Shown one piece after another: positions 1 to 9,960 of a DNA stretch of 64,000 nucleotides. Source of the stretch: Vibrio sp. 05-20-BW147 (GTDB lineage Bacteria; Pseudomonadota; Gammaproteobacteria; Enterobacterales; Vibrionaceae); the NCBI RefSeq assembly GCF_013369385.1, contig NZ_SZTO01000017.1, forward strand, positions 47,020-111,019. The letters are read 5' to 3'. A program made the translations under genes and the position numbers. Numbering within the stretch: position 1 is the stretch's first letter; each line of letters starts with the position of its first letter. The notes below the pieces were generated by a model, which saw only the letters and a program-made list of their open reading frames with translations, made no database searches and had not been told where the DNA came from.

Positions 1-2084
1 AGGTTAATCGAAAACTTCCCGCTTCTCTCTCGCATATAGTTCAAGGTGCTTTGAATCATATGGCGGCTCAAACGGGTATAGAGGTGGGTGTCGGCAATCA
101 TCGGCAAAAACTGCCCTGGCAAAATAATGCGTCCATCGTTTTCGACGATTCGCACCAAACATTCTTGTGAGTAGGGTGTGGTGCCGTCGGCGTGAAACAG
201 CGGTTGCGCATACGTGACGATATTTTGCTGCAAAATCGCCCGGCTGACGCAACTGAGCCAAGCCAGTTGCTCTTTGCGTCGCTCGTCACTCACTTGAATG
301 TCTTTGGCATTGCAAATATGGGTGTTGCTGCGCACCCCAGCGCGCCGCGCCTCAATCGCTTTGAGCAGCAGTTCGTCGCCACTGGCTTGCGGGAAATCTC
401 GCCGACTGGCTAAGCCACCACACAATGAAATCGACAGGTAATCCACTTGCTCCAAACCAGACGGTTCGAAGTTGGTTTGCTCAATCACATCGGCAAAACG
501 GGTAAATTGCTGCTTGATGATGTCACCGCAAATTTCAGCACGAAAGACAAATGCCCATTCACCAACACCAATGCTGTAGAGCTGCATATCCGCTTGTTTG
601 CCCAAGCGCCGCCTCAGACGAGTTAAGAAACTCACCGACAACATACGCAGCAGCTCATCACCGACCTGATAGCCATATTTTTCATTGATGTGGCTGAAGT
701 TGAGCAGCTTTAAGGTCAACAAATGTTCATCATCGCGAATGGTCGACAAATACTCTTTCAGGGCGATGCGATTTTGTAAACCGGTGCGACTGTCACGGCG
801 ATAACTTTCTTGCAGTTTCAGCGTTTGCCGCTCCAGTTGATACTCCATATGGGACTGCACTTGGTCGAGATCGGCAATCGCATTGCGAATCAAACAAAAC
901 AGCGGTGAGATGGTGCTGTCGACATCATCAGCGGGCAGTTTAAGCTCGGCTACCTCATCGCTTTCGCGCATCGCAAGGTAAGTTAAGCTGTGGTGTAACA
1001 GATCTTGTTTGACGCCATCATGATATAGCTCGCCCATGCAGTAGCTGCCATGACTGATCGCGATCTGATGAAAAGGCGCCACCTCTTGGCAACCATCGAT
1101 AAAATCGAGCCGAGACGCACAATTGTAGATAAACACCGTTTCCGGTTGATGCAGCGCCAGCTCCACCACACCATGTTTGAGCTGCTCTAAGGTTAACGAA
1201 GGGTGGTTGTAGCAAAAACGCACCTGATCGCCGATAGACCAAGTTTTATCGAAAGAGATACTGCCATCGCTGTGGATCTCTCGCACCGCACACACCTCTT
1301 TGTGTTTGCCTCGTTCTCGGTAGAGCGGAAAATTGAGCAGATGGCTGGCAGAGAGCTCATGGCCATCGGCCAAATAACGCTTGTAAACCTCGTAGGCTGG
1401 CTTATTACCAAGAGAAATGAGACGCTGCCCTTCGGCGGCCGTAACGGCATGGTACATACCAACCGGGTTCCACTCTGAGTACGCGCTGGTCCATACTTTA
1501 AGCTGTTCACTGTGCAGAGCCACGGCCACCACCGCTTGCGTGTAGAGCTGGTCTTGGTGCAGCACCCAACATCCGTCAGCACCAGTTTGCGCTAAACCGC
1601 CGCACACTGGCGTTGCGATGCCATCATTGAACGTGCCGTACAGTGGGTAATCTTGCCGTTCCACTTGCACGGAAAAGCTGATCACCGCTCGGCTGGTGGG
1701 GGTTAATTGCAATGCTTGGCGTAAATCATAACCATCCAGCTCTGCGGATCCCGAATAGGCCACCACTGCCGAAGTCAGTGTGGTGTGACAAAATTCCGCG
1801 ATCACCACCAAGCAACCGCCGGTTAAAATTTCACCGCCTCGAATGGTGTGCTGCGTACTGTGGCCTATGATGTCCACATTCGGCAAATGCGCCAGCAGAT
1901 GCCGAGCGTATCCCTGTGTGATAAAAGCCGTCTGAGTGGAGAAAATCTGCACCAAATAGGCATTGTGCGCGTCCCAGCGATAACCGGCGGTCATCGCTTG
2001 TAACTGCGCAAGATCCTCGACCCAGAACGAGAAAGTCTGCATATCCGTATCAACCCCGACGTCAAATGGGCGCAAACCCTGCAT
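1..2084 (-). CDS. FIST-GGDEF-EAL sensory protein, 3' end cut by window edge
   Basis: An open frame of 694 codons runs from an ATG at 2084 off the left edge without a stop. Residues about 40-370 look like FIST_N plus FIST_C, a cytoplasmic small-ligand sensor domain. A short helical linker (about 400-425) follows, then a GGDEF-like domain (about 430-590) and the beginning of an EAL domain (from about 605). The GGDEF signature is degenerate: GVGEW at residues 506-510, so diguanylate cyclase activity is doubtful. The EAL motif reads ECL (641-643) and keeps the Glu; most of the EAL domain lies outside the window. No signal peptide or membrane segment is seen. The ribosome-binding site before 2084 is poor, so an internal ATG (residue 15) is possible. 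Predicted role: ligand-controlled c-di-GMP degradation or binding. Confidence 0.82.
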   Translation of the reverse strand, partial: MQGLRPFDVGVDTDMQTFSFWVEDLAQLQAMTAGYRWDAHNAYLVQIFSTQTAFITQGYARHLLAHLPNVDIIGHSTQHTIRGGEILTGGCLVVIAEFCHTTLTSAVVAYSGSAELDGYDLRQALQLTPTSRAVISFSVQVERQDYPLYGTFNDGIATPVCGGLAQTGADGCWVLHQDQLYTQAVVAVALHSEQLKVWTSAYSEWNPVGMYHAVTAAEGQRLISLGNKPAYEVYKRYLADGHELSASHLLNFPLYRERGKHKEVCAVREIHSDGSISFDKTWSIGDQVRFCYNHPSLTLEQLKHGVVELALHQPETVFIYNCASRLDFIDGCQEVAPFHQIAISHGSYCMGELYHDGVKQDLLHHSLTYLAMRESDEVAELKLPADDVDSTISPLFCLIRNAIADLDQVQSHMEYQLERQTLKLQESYRRDSRTGLQNRIALKEYLSTIRDDEHLLTLKLLNFSHINEKYGYQVGDELLRMLSVSFLTRLRRRLGKQADMQLYSIGVGEWAFVFRAEICGDIIKQQFTRFADVIEQTNFEPSGLEQVDYLSISLCGGLASRRDFPQASGDELLLKAIEARRAGVRSNTHICNAKDIQVSDERRKEQLAWLSCVSRAILQQNIVTYAQPLFHADGTTPYSQECLVRIVENDGRIILPGQFLPMIADTHLYTRLSRHMIQSTLNYMRERSGKFSIN

Positions 2085-2171
2085 GTTCCAATTATGAGAA
2101 TTCTAATTTATGATGCTTTTTTCAGCAAAACCAGCGTTATGCAGGGAAGATTGATAGGATTGAGAGCGGGC

Positions 2172-2888
2172 TTACAAAAGTAGTAACAACTGACTTAATT
2201 CATTGATTTCTAAATTAGGAAGTGTTTTTGCTTTGGCTTGCTGACGTAGATTGATCTGCTTTGGATTGATCCAGCACGACATAAAACCATGTAAATTGGC
2301 ACCATGTACATCCGAGAGTAAGTGGTCGCCAACATGGAGAATGCGCTGCGCCGGCAACTGCAAGATCTGCTCCGCACGCTGGAACAGATCGCTCGCTGGT
2401 TTAGCCACCCCATCAGGACCGGCTTTTAAGATGGCTTGAAAGTAGCCATCCAGGCCGATCGCCGCGACATCCACGTTACCATTAGTGATCGCCACTAAAG
2501 GCAGTTTGTCCGCCAATAATCTCATGACACGGTGCGTTTCGGATGGCACCACCAACTGGCTGCGCCAATACAACGCCACCGCAACCCCCTCATCCGCCGC
2601 TTGCTTCGCCGCCGCCACATCGTACCCAAGACGCAAAAACGCCTGGGTCAGTTGCTGATGACGCAGCTGCGTCACATCACTGCGCAATTGCGGGGAGCTT
2701 GCCGCCACTTCACGCTTTAACTGAGACCAATCGCTATGACTCATCACTTGTGTCGCAGGATGCTGCGCGGCGAGCCACGCCAGCACCTCACGCTCCAAGC
2801 GTTCAATCACCGGACGGTTATCATACAAGGTATCGTCTAAGTCGAAGGTCATTGCCGCGATCGGCTGCAGCGGGCGGTAGTGTTTCAT
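2172..2888 (-). CDS. yigB: HAD-family phosphatase YigB
   Basis: 238-residue haloacid-dehalogenase-fold phosphatase. The nucleophile motif FDLDDTLYDN gives Asp16 and Asp18; motif II is ITNGN; motif III Lys lies in GVAKPASD; the Mg-binding motif IV is GDHLLSDVHGA. In E. coli YigB dephosphorylates the riboflavin intermediate 5-amino-6-ribitylamino-uracil 5'-phosphate and other small phosphates. Its ATG overlaps the xerC stop by 4 bases (ATGA), so the two are translationally coupled. Position after xerC is the same as in enterobacteria. Assignment to YigB rests on synteny as well as motifs. Confidence 0.88.
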   Translation of the reverse strand: MKHYRPLQPIAAMTFDLDDTLYDNRPVIERLEREVLAWLAAQHPATQVMSHSDWSQLKREVAASSPQLRSDVTQLRHQQLTQAFLRLGYDVAAAKQAADEGVAVALYWRSQLVVPSETHRVMRLLADKLPLVAITNGNVDVAAIGLDGYFQAILKAGPDGVAKPASDLFQRAEQILQLPAQRILHVGDHLLSDVHGANLHGFMSCWINPKQINLRQQAKAKTLPNLEINELSQLLLLL

Positions 2889-3835
2889 TCATCTTCCTCT
2901 TTGTGTTGAGAAGATTTTTTACGCGCCCTTGGGTGCGCTTGATCATACACATCGGCCAAATGTTGGAAATCGAGGTGAGTATAGATTTGCGTGGTCGAAA
3001 TGTTTTCGTGGCCAAGTAATTCTTGCACCGCACGCAGGTTATTGCTCGATTCGAGAATGTGCGTAGCAAATGAGTGACGCAGTTTATGCGGCGTAATGTG
3101 GCTGGCCACGGCCTGTTTTTGGCCCCATTCGGCCATGCGCTTTTGCACACTGCGATGGGAAATACGCGAGCCCAGCTTCGAGACAAACAACGCCGGCTCA
3201 CTTGGGTCCGCCAAACCACTGCGCACTTTTAACCATTTTCCAACCCACTCGACCGCCATACCTGCAAAAGGCACTTTGCGTTCTTTGTTGCCTTTACCGA
3301 TCACGCGAATTTCACCACTGCGCAAATGCACATCACGTACATCGATATCGACCAATTCGGCCAAGCGCAATCCCGCACCGTACATCAACTCCATGATGGC
3401 GCGATCACGGATGGCCAGCGGATCATCCTCATTCACGTCGAGCAGTTGATTCACTTCATCAACATCGAGGTTTTTGGGCAGAGGACGTTTTTTGCGCGGA
3501 GCCGAAACCCCTTTGGCTGGATTGGCCGTGAGGATGCCACGCAAAATCAAAAAGTCGAAGAAGCTGCGCAGCGAAGACAGACGCGTCGCGATGCTGCTCG
3601 CCTTCATCCCCTCGCGCATCCCTTTGCCCGCTAGTTGGCGTACCCAACCTGCGTCGACTTGCGGCCACGCTTTCAGCCCCATACTGTGCAAGTGTTCCGC
3701 CATGGTTTCCAGTTGCTGCTTGTAGTTGCGCTGGGTGTGCAGGCTTAAGCCCTTTTCCGCACGCAAGTACTCATAGAACTGATCAAGCGGCTTTCTCAGG
3801 CCACTAGGCAGTGGTGTGTTTGACGCTGTCGTCAT
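2885..3835 (-). CDS. xerC: Site-specific tyrosine recombinase XerC
   Basis: Tyrosine recombinase that with XerD resolves chromosome dimers at dif. With the ATG at 3835 the protein is 316 residues. It has an N-terminal SAM-like core-binding domain (about 12-98) and a C-terminal catalytic domain. Catalytic residues are visible: Arg157 (GAGLRLAEL), Lys181, His250 and Arg253 (HKLRH), His276 (LLGHENIS) and nucleophile Tyr285 (QIYTHLD). An upstream in-frame TTG at 3853 would add six residues; the ATG fits the family start better, though neither has a strong ribosome-binding site. The 5' end overlaps the DUF484 gene by 32 bases. Confidence 0.95.
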   Translation of the reverse strand: MTTASNTPLPSGLRKPLDQFYEYLRAEKGLSLHTQRNYKQQLETMAEHLHSMGLKAWPQVDAGWVRQLAGKGMREGMKASSIATRLSSLRSFFDFLILRGILTANPAKGVSAPRKKRPLPKNLDVDEVNQLLDVNEDDPLAIRDRAIMELMYGAGLRLAELVDIDVRDVHLRSGEIRVIGKGNKERKVPFAGMAVEWVGKWLKVRSGLADPSEPALFVSKLGSRISHRSVQKRMAEWGQKQAVASHITPHKLRHSFATHILESSNNLRAVQELLGHENISTTQIYTHLDFQHLADVYDQAHPRARKKSSQHKEEDE

Positions 3836-4505
3836 GCTGCAATTGCCAAGCAAGGGTTTGAGCTAAATGGGCCACCACTAACGAGAGGTGACGAAGGAAC
3901 AAGGTATCCATCTCCGGTTGGAAATGACCCCCATCGGCACTGGAAAACGCCAGCAAACCAAGGGGATGTTGCTTCACTAGCGGCAAGACCACGTAAGAGC
4001 CCATTTCTGGTACGGGCAAATCACCAAACAGCGCTTCGCGATCAGCATTGCGCAGACGACCCAAATACGCCGATTTGCCATTGAGATGGTTGGTGGCAAA
4101 ACGCTGGTAATTTTCCAAACTCAGTTGGTGCTTCGCTTCACATTGGTTCAACAAACGTACATAGGCCACCAAACCGAGTTCATGCGCTTTGAGCTCTATC
4201 GCCTTCACCACTTGCTGAAAATCGCGACAACGCAGGATCTGCTCTTGCAGGTCCATGAACTCATAAAAGGTGCGATCGTTGTTCGCCGCCAAAGACATCA
4301 AGGTCGTGATCTCTTCTTCCAATGCTTCAATACGTTGGCGTTGACGGTTCAGTTGAATGTGGACAAGCGATACTGTCCCTTGTTCCGGGTGCGGAAAGTT
4401 CAAGCGGTCGACCAACTCCGGACGATGAACAAAAAAATCGGCATGATCTTGAAGATACTCCGCCACCACTTCGGCGGTCAGAGCATCGGCTTCAGGGTAA
4501 GACAA
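3804..4505 (-). CDS. DUF484 family protein (GAF-like)
   Basis: 233-residue protein of the DUF484 family, found between dapF and xerC across gamma-proteobacteria; function unknown. The fold is thought to be GAF-like. An N-terminal helical part (VVAEYLQDHADFF) is followed by a coiled coil (about 50-75) and the GAF-like domain. The start is TTG at 4505, preceded by GAGGAAA about seven bases upstream; a nearby ATG is out of frame. It lies 73 bases after dapF and overlaps xerC, so it is part of the dapF-xerC-yigB transcript. Confidence 0.85.
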   Translation of the reverse strand: MSYPEADALTAEVVAEYLQDHADFFVHRPELVDRLNFPHPEQGTVSLVHIQLNRQRQRIEALEEEITTLMSLAANNDRTFYEFMDLQEQILRCRDFQQVVKAIELKAHELGLVAYVRLLNQCEAKHQLSLENYQRFATNHLNGKSAYLGRLRNADREALFGDLPVPEMGSYVVLPLVKQHPLGLLAFSSADGGHFQPEMDTLFLRHLSLVVAHLAQTLAWQLQHDDSVKHTTA

Positions 4506-4578
4506 AACATTTCCTCAAACGATAACTCATGCAAGGTGATGAAAACTCATCACCCGCGGTGGCTAGAATCCGTGGGTT

Positions 4579-5409
4579 CTAGCAAGACAGCTGACCATCA
4601 AATACATGGGTCGCAGGTCCCGTCATATAAAGTGGCGTACCAGGCCCCTTCCAGTGAATGAGCAAATCGCCGCCAGGCAAACTCACGGTGACGTTTTCAT
4701 CCAACAAGCCTTGTAAGATGCCGACCGCCACCGCGCCACACGCGCCGCTGCCACAAGCCTGCGTTTCACCCGCACCACGCTCATACACGCGCAGGCGAAT
4801 CTGTTCACGATTGACCACTTGCATAAATCCGGCATTGACGCGCTCAGGGAAACGCTCATGCGATTCAAGCAATGGACCTAACGTCTCCACTTCCGCGCTA
4901 TCAACGTCATCCACCACTGTCACGACATGTGGATTGCCCATGCTCACCGCACCGCAAAACAGCGTTTTTTCGCCAACACGCATAATGTAGGTTTTCTCTT
5001 TTTGCTTGGCGCGGAAAGGGATTTTGTTCGGTTCAAACTCTGGCACACCCATGTTAACGGTGATTTCATCGTCTTCTTCCACATCAAGAATCATTTTGCC
5101 TTTCTTGGTGCTGACACTGATGCTGTATTTATTGGTCAGCCCTTTCATGCGAACAAAGCGAGCAAAACAGCGCGCGCCATTGCCACACTGTTCCACTTCA
5201 CTGCCATCAGCATTGAAAATACGATAGTGGAAATCCGTCTCAGGATCGTAAGGTGCTTCCACCACCAGCAGTTGGTCAAAACCAACGCCAGTATGACGAT
5301 CCGCCAAACGGCGGATCAGCTCTTGAGAGAAGTAAACGTTTTGAGTAATGCAGTCGACCACCATAAAGTCGTTACCCAAACCGTGCATTTTAGAAAAATG
5401 GAAATGCAT
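4579..5409 (-). CDS. dapF: Diaminopimelate epimerase DapF
   Basis: 276-residue cofactor-independent epimerase converting LL- to meso-diaminopimelate for lysine and peptidoglycan synthesis. The two catalytic cysteines are present: Cys75 in EQCGNGARC and Cys219 in [10 protein letters not shown], corresponding to E. coli Cys73 and Cys217. Length matches the family (274 in E. coli). It starts 10 bases after the lysA stop and directly follows lysA, which supplies the enzyme using its product. Confidence 0.97.
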   Translation of the reverse strand: MHFHFSKMHGLGNDFMVVDCITQNVYFSQELIRRLADRHTGVGFDQLLVVEAPYDPETDFHYRIFNADGSEVEQCGNGARCFARFVRMKGLTNKYSISVSTKKGKMILDVEEDDEITVNMGVPEFEPNKIPFRAKQKEKTYIMRVGEKTLFCGAVSMGNPHVVTVVDDVDSAEVETLGPLLESHERFPERVNAGFMQVVNREQIRLRVYERGAGETQACGSGACGAVAVGILQGLLDENVTVSLPGGDLLIHWKGPGTPLYMTGPATHVFDGQLSC

Positions 5410-5419
5410 AAAAAGCTCG

Positions 5420-6673
5420 TTACTCCGGAAGAATGTGTTCTAGTTCCCACAAGCTACGCAATTCTTCGCGCTGGCGTACCAGATAATGCTGTTTGCCATC
5501 CACCATCACTTCCGCCGCACGCGCACGAGTGTTGTAGTTGGACGACATGACAAAGCCATAAGCGCCCGCACTGCGAACCGCTAGCAAATCGTTCTCTGCC
5601 AACACCAGTGAACGGTCTTTACCGAGGAAGTCACCGGTTTCACAAATTGGCCCAACTAAGTCATAAGTCACCGCTTCGCCTTGACGCGGCTGAACGGGCA
5701 CAATGTCTTGCCACGCTTGGTACAGCGCAGGGCGCATCAAATCGTTCATCGCTGCATCAATGATGGCGAAATTTTTGTGTTCGGTGTGCTTGAGAAATTC
5801 TACTTTGGTCAGCAATACGCCTGCGTTCGCAGCAATCGCACGTCCTGGTTCAAAAATCAGTTCCAAATCTTGGTGATTTTCTAAACGCCCCAACAGCGCT
5901 TTAGCGTATTCAGAAGGCTGAGGCGGCAATTCGTTGCGGTAGACCACGCCAAGGCCACCACCCACATCAAGGTGACGAATGTTGATGCCTTGCTCTTTTA
6001 AGTGATCGATCAAAGCCAGCAGGCGATCGGTCGCATCGATAAATGGGTCAATCGCAGTAAGCTGCGAGCCGATATGGCAGTCGATACCTTGGACGTTAAG
6101 GTTTGCTAGGCTTTGGGCAAATTGGTATACCGCAGGCGCGCGATCAAACGCAATACCAAACTTGTTGTCACGCAAACCAGTCGAGATATAAGGATGGGTC
6201 TTGGCGTCCACATCGGGATTAATGCGTAGTGAGATTGGCGCTTTCACACCTAACTCTCCCGCAACGCGGTTCAAACGCTCAAGTTCAGGTTCCGATTCGA
6301 CGTTAAAGCACTTGATGTTGAGTTCAAGCGCACGGCGCATTTCCGCTTCGGTTTTGCCCACACCAGAGAACACCACTTTACGTGGGTCGCCGCCAGCGGC
6401 CAACACCCGCTCCAATTCACCACCGGATACGATGTCAAAACCAGAGCCTAATCGCGCCAAGGTGTTCAGTACCCCCAGGTTCGAGTTGGCTTTCACCGCA
6501 TAACAAACCAGGTGAGGATGCCCTTCTACCGAGCGGTCAAACGCATGCCAGTGACGCTCTAGCGTCGCACGCGAATAAACATACAGAGGTGTGCCGTACT
6601 GCTCAGCCAGACTGGTTAAGGAAACCTCTTCCGCCCAGAGCTGACCATCGTCCTGATAATTGAAATAATCCAA
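5420..6673 (-). CDS. lysA: Diaminopimelate decarboxylase LysA
   Basis: 417-residue PLP-dependent fold-type III decarboxylase making L-lysine from meso-diaminopimelate. The PLP lysine is Lys61 in [13 protein letters not shown] and [11 protein letters not shown] are the usual phosphate- and PLP-binding motifs, and [11 protein letters not shown] carries the substrate-site Cys. The start is TTG at 6673 with GGGAAG about eight bases upstream. Unlike E. coli, where lysA is unlinked, it sits between lptM and dapF, an arrangement typical of Vibrionaceae and pseudomonads. Confidence 0.97.
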   Translation of the reverse strand: MDYFNYQDDGQLWAEEVSLTSLAEQYGTPLYVYSRATLERHWHAFDRSVEGHPHLVCYAVKANSNLGVLNTLARLGSGFDIVSGGELERVLAAGGDPRKVVFSGVGKTEAEMRRALELNIKCFNVESEPELERLNRVAGELGVKAPISLRINPDVDAKTHPYISTGLRDNKFGIAFDRAPAVYQFAQSLANLNVQGIDCHIGSQLTAIDPFIDATDRLLALIDHLKEQGINIRHLDVGGGLGVVYRNELPPQPSEYAKALLGRLENHQDLELIFEPGRAIAANAGVLLTKVEFLKHTEHKNFAIIDAAMNDLMRPALYQAWQDIVPVQPRQGEAVTYDLVGPICETGDFLGKDRSLVLAENDLLAVRSAGAYGFVMSSNYNTRARAAEVMVDGKQHYLVRQREELRSLWELEHILPE

Positions 6674-6721
6674 AATTCACTTCCCTTATAATATGGTCGA
6701 CTGCTAAATCAGTTGCGATGC

Positions 6722-6838
6722 CTACTGTGATTGCTCAGATTGTTGAGCGTCATCTGGAATGTACAAAGCGCCCGATTGACCACATCCGGCCAAGAGCGCT
6801 ACCGACAAGGTTAACAGCACAGTAAGTATTTTTTTCAT
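6722..6838 (-). CDS. lptM: Small lipoprotein LptM (YifL)
   Basis: 38-residue lipoprotein. It has a Lys-rich n-region, a hydrophobic stretch and the lipobox LLAGC with acylated Cys19, followed by GQSGALYIPDD, the short conserved motif of the LptM/YifL family. In E. coli LptM promotes assembly and oxidation of the LPS translocon LptD-LptE. A longer in-frame reading back to 6937 is rejected because it would overlap divergent cyaY and spoil the signal peptide. It lies just upstream of lysA-dapF, as in other gamma-proteobacteria. Confidence 0.9.
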   Translation of the reverse strand: MKKILTVLLTLSVALLAGCGQSGALYIPDDAQQSEQSQ

Positions 6839-6913
6839 TTTGCATATCGTGATTATTGATTCAATGCCCCCTATAATCGCACCACACTCAGGAAAAGCAA
6901 TAGGATAGATAGG

Positions 6914-7228
6914 ATGAACAATACTGAATTTCATCAACTAGTGGATAACGAGCTGCAACTCATTGAAGAAGCGATTGATGAATCAGGCGCAGACATCGAT
7001 TACGAAACCACGGGCAACGTGATGACGTTAGAATTTGATGACCGCAGCCAAATCATCATCAATCGCCAAGAGCCGATGCAAGAAATTTGGTTAGCCTCGA
7101 AATCCGGCGGTTTCCACTTCCAATACAAAGCGGGTCAGTGGATTTGCTCCAAGACTGGCGTTGAGTTTGCACACATGGTCAAACAAGAGTGTGAAAAGCA
7201 CGCGGGTGAATCGATCGATTGGGCTTAA
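6914..7228 (+). CDS. cyaY: Frataxin-like iron protein CyaY
   Basis: 104-residue bacterial frataxin, an iron-binding modulator of Fe-S cluster assembly by IscS/IscU. The acidic first helix (ELQLIEEAIDESGADIDY) and the strand motif LEFDDRSQIIINRQEP followed by EIWLASKSGGFHF are characteristic. It is divergent from lptM, with start codons 75 bases apart, and convergent with cyaA, an arrangement conserved from E. coli. Confidence 0.95.
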   Translation: MNNTEFHQLVDNELQLIEEAIDESGADIDYETTGNVMTLEFDDRSQIIINRQEPMQEIWLASKSGGFHFQYKAGQWICSKTGVEFAHMVKQECEKHAGESIDWA

Positions 7229-7260
7229 ACCAACGTCGTCTCACACCAGCAACGCACAAA

Positions 7261-7290
7261 CACAAAGAGCACCTTTCGGTGCTCTTTGTG
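7261..7290. terminator. Hairpin between cyaY and cyaA
   Basis: A perfect 13-bp stem (7261-7273 with 7278-7290) and a TTTC loop lie 32 bases after cyaY. The T-tract is short. It probably ends cyaY and may also serve convergent cyaA. Confidence 0.75.
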
Positions 7291-7360
7291 TTTCGAGTAG
7301 AGTAAGACGCGTAGCTATCGTTAAGCCATTAAGTGGCTAGGTAACTCAGCGGCTAGGTAA

Positions 7361-9895
7361 CTATACGTTGACCGCTTTTGACATCTTGGTTTGAGTACAG
7401 GCATCGTTACGATAAGGAATAATGTACGACTCCTGCCCTTCCTCTTGCGGATGAATGATTTGATAATACTGAGGCAAGTTGAAGTTAATGCATTTCGAGG
7501 CAACATGCTTGTCGTCTTTCACCGCGGTGTAGAAACTGTTCACACTGGCGATCATCTCATCTTTAGAGCCGCTAAACTGGTGATACACTTCCACTTGGTT
7601 GGCTTCGTCCAACACATAAATGTTGAAGCCTTTCTCCGTGTCTTCAAAGAAAAACTGAATCAAGCCTTCGCTGGCAAAACCATCCACTACAGGCGGCAGA
7701 TGATAGTCGTCTTCACGATCCAGCATCAGCAGCGGTGAGCCTTTGAGTTTATTGGTAGAGATACTGCGATAAAAATCGACCGAGTTTTCTAACCTCTGTA
7801 CCGACACGCCACGCCGTTCAAAGAACAAACCGTAAGTCTGGGCCGCCAAGCGAATCGCTTTAAAACGGCGACGCTTTTCTTGCTCCACCGGCTTAAGGCG
7901 CAAATCAATACATTCGGCCAACAGTTGATACACCATATTGCGCATCACACCACGCAAGTTTTTGCTGTAGCAGAATACATCCACCGACTCTGGCGGAATC
8001 GCGTCTTGGTGCATTTTGCCCAACACGGTTTTCAGTGCATCCAACATCGCGGTCTCACCACGGAAATGCAGGGTCCGCACTTCATGCCAAGAGTTGCGAT
8101 AAACCAGATCGACACTGCCAATCAAACATTTCTGTTCCGCACCAAAACTGAAGATGTCGGCGTTCTTAAGATCGACTTTTAATGAGCGTCCAGACAGCTC
8201 AGCGGTTGGATCGTTTTCAAAATTGATGAACATCGCCAATTGGCTGATTTCACATGGGCTGGCTAACGCTTGCATGGTCGGACGGCGTTTACGCAGCGAG
8301 AAGGTATTACGCAGATCGCTCACCATCTGATAGAACTTATCGATGTCCAGTTGCGCTTCTTTTACTACCGCGTGTAAACGAGTGGACTCAGTGATCAAGC
8401 CATTAAAGAACGCCCACGCCACCAACTTACTTAAGTATTCATGATGCTCAAGATACGGCTGGCCCAAAATGCGGTGCGCAATCAGCGGTTGCTTATACAG
8501 ATACCAGCCGGATTTATTGATGCGCCCTTGGCGCACTTCAATGAAGCTCAAATCGGGTTCGTGCAAGTCTGGGGAAATTTGTGGATTGAGCAGCGTCACC
8601 TTACCCGGCAACACTTCAAACGCCGCATAAAGCTTACGCGCAAGAATACTGATGTCCTGAGGGCTAATCGCCGAGGTAATATCGTTACGACGAGCAAACT
8701 GAATCAGGTTGCGGTAACTCTGCATCAAGGCATCAAGCAAAGCATGATGCACCACTTTGACCTGTTCCACTTTCCAGTTACGTCGGTTATCCAACTCCGC
8801 AATCACCGCCTGCGACCATTGCCATTGGCTGGTCAACTCACGCAACGCTTCGCGGCGCCACGCCACGGAACCGATACCCGGTTCACGCGAGAGTTTTTCA
8901 TGGGTTTTGAGATAAAAGCAGCGACGCACCAGATCCAAACGTGTGTGGTCATTAATACGTTCGAGATAGCGAGTGACCTTCTCCAGCATCAGATAGTACG
9001 CATCCATCCCATAGAGATCTGGTTCATGAGCAAAGAAACGACGCTTACTGTCGATACTCAGCAATTGCGTGTGTGGGTATTCCCACGAATACGCTTCAAG
9101 CAAAATTGCCTTCAATACCGACTTGTATGGCGAGTCGATACTCTTGTAGAGCTGCCACAAGTTCGAACCAAAGTACTCTTCAGCCGGAATGCGGCTCAGT
9201 TGACCAAAATCGATCCACTCATTGCAATTGATGTGGCCACCACTGCACAGCTCTGCCACGTATTGTTCGTAGCACTCTTCCATCTCAGGCGGCACGATTT
9301 GCCACAACAAGCGCTGCCCAGCAAGACGTACCGCTGAACGATAAAACTCATCCAACAGCAACATATGCTGTGACGAACCACAGTTGTCACCCGTCATCTC
9401 TTCCGAGCGGTTGCTGCGGAAACGATCTTCATCCATCAAGAAAAAGTTGGCTTCTACGCCATGCATCTGCGCCCAATCGGTGATCAGTAAGCATTTATTG
9501 GCGAGGCTCTCTCTTTCGTCATGGCCCATTTGTGTAGGAATGCAGACCCAAATATCGAGATCACTGGAGGTGCTTTGGCCAATGGACGAGGTACTGCCCA
9601 TGGTATAGAGACCAAGAATTTGTGCATGCGGCGCGCGAGGTAAGGACTGACCTAGGGTTAATTCCGTGTCATCAACAAACTGCTGTTGAATATCATTGAG
9701 CTTAAGCCCATGCACCCCAAAGGGAACATCAGCGTCAAAATAGCCGGGAATAGCGGGGTGATTAAAGTGCAGTAAAACCGGGATAAGGTGGAATACTTGC
9801 TGACTTTGCAAATCCATAAGCGCCAGCGCACGCTCGATGCGTTGCCGGTTGAGGGTATCTAATCGCTGGATTAATTTTTCGGTATAAGCCTGCAA
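7361..9895 (-). CDS. cyaA: Class I adenylate cyclase CyaA
   Basis: 844-residue class I adenylate cyclase producing cAMP for CRP. The N-terminal nucleotidyltransferase half carries GSTSSIGQSTSSDLDIWVC (about residues 98-116), with the catalytic GS and DxD pattern. The C-terminal half is the glucose-responsive regulatory region. The start is TTG at 9895 with AAGGAT upstream; E. coli cyaA also uses UUG, known to limit its translation. It is divergent from hemC, as in E. coli. Confidence 0.96.
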   Translation of the reverse strand: MQAYTEKLIQRLDTLNRQRIERALALMDLQSQQVFHLIPVLLHFNHPAIPGYFDADVPFGVHGLKLNDIQQQFVDDTELTLGQSLPRAPHAQILGLYTMGSTSSIGQSTSSDLDIWVCIPTQMGHDERESLANKCLLITDWAQMHGVEANFFLMDEDRFRSNRSEEMTGDNCGSSQHMLLLDEFYRSAVRLAGQRLLWQIVPPEMEECYEQYVAELCSGGHINCNEWIDFGQLSRIPAEEYFGSNLWQLYKSIDSPYKSVLKAILLEAYSWEYPHTQLLSIDSKRRFFAHEPDLYGMDAYYLMLEKVTRYLERINDHTRLDLVRRCFYLKTHEKLSREPGIGSVAWRREALRELTSQWQWSQAVIAELDNRRNWKVEQVKVVHHALLDALMQSYRNLIQFARRNDITSAISPQDISILARKLYAAFEVLPGKVTLLNPQISPDLHEPDLSFIEVRQGRINKSGWYLYKQPLIAHRILGQPYLEHHEYLSKLVAWAFFNGLITESTRLHAVVKEAQLDIDKFYQMVSDLRNTFSLRKRRPTMQALASPCEISQLAMFINFENDPTAELSGRSLKVDLKNADIFSFGAEQKCLIGSVDLVYRNSWHEVRTLHFRGETAMLDALKTVLGKMHQDAIPPESVDVFCYSKNLRGVMRNMVYQLLAECIDLRLKPVEQEKRRRFKAIRLAAQTYGLFFERRGVSVQRLENSVDFYRSISTNKLKGSPLLMLDREDDYHLPPVVDGFASEGLIQFFFEDTEKGFNIYVLDEANQVEVYHQFSGSKDEMIASVNSFYTAVKDDKHVASKCINFNLPQYYQIIHPQEEGQESYIIPYRNDACTQTKMSKAVNV

Positions 9896-9960
9896 GGGAT
9901 ATCCTTGGTTTCAATATTGAGACACGTCTGCATAAGTTTTGAGCCATCCTGGCTAAAAAA

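Noticed and set aside
8441..9337. 298-codon plus-strand ORF within cyaA
   Set aside because: Antisense shadow of cyaA, whose protein matches its family along the full length.
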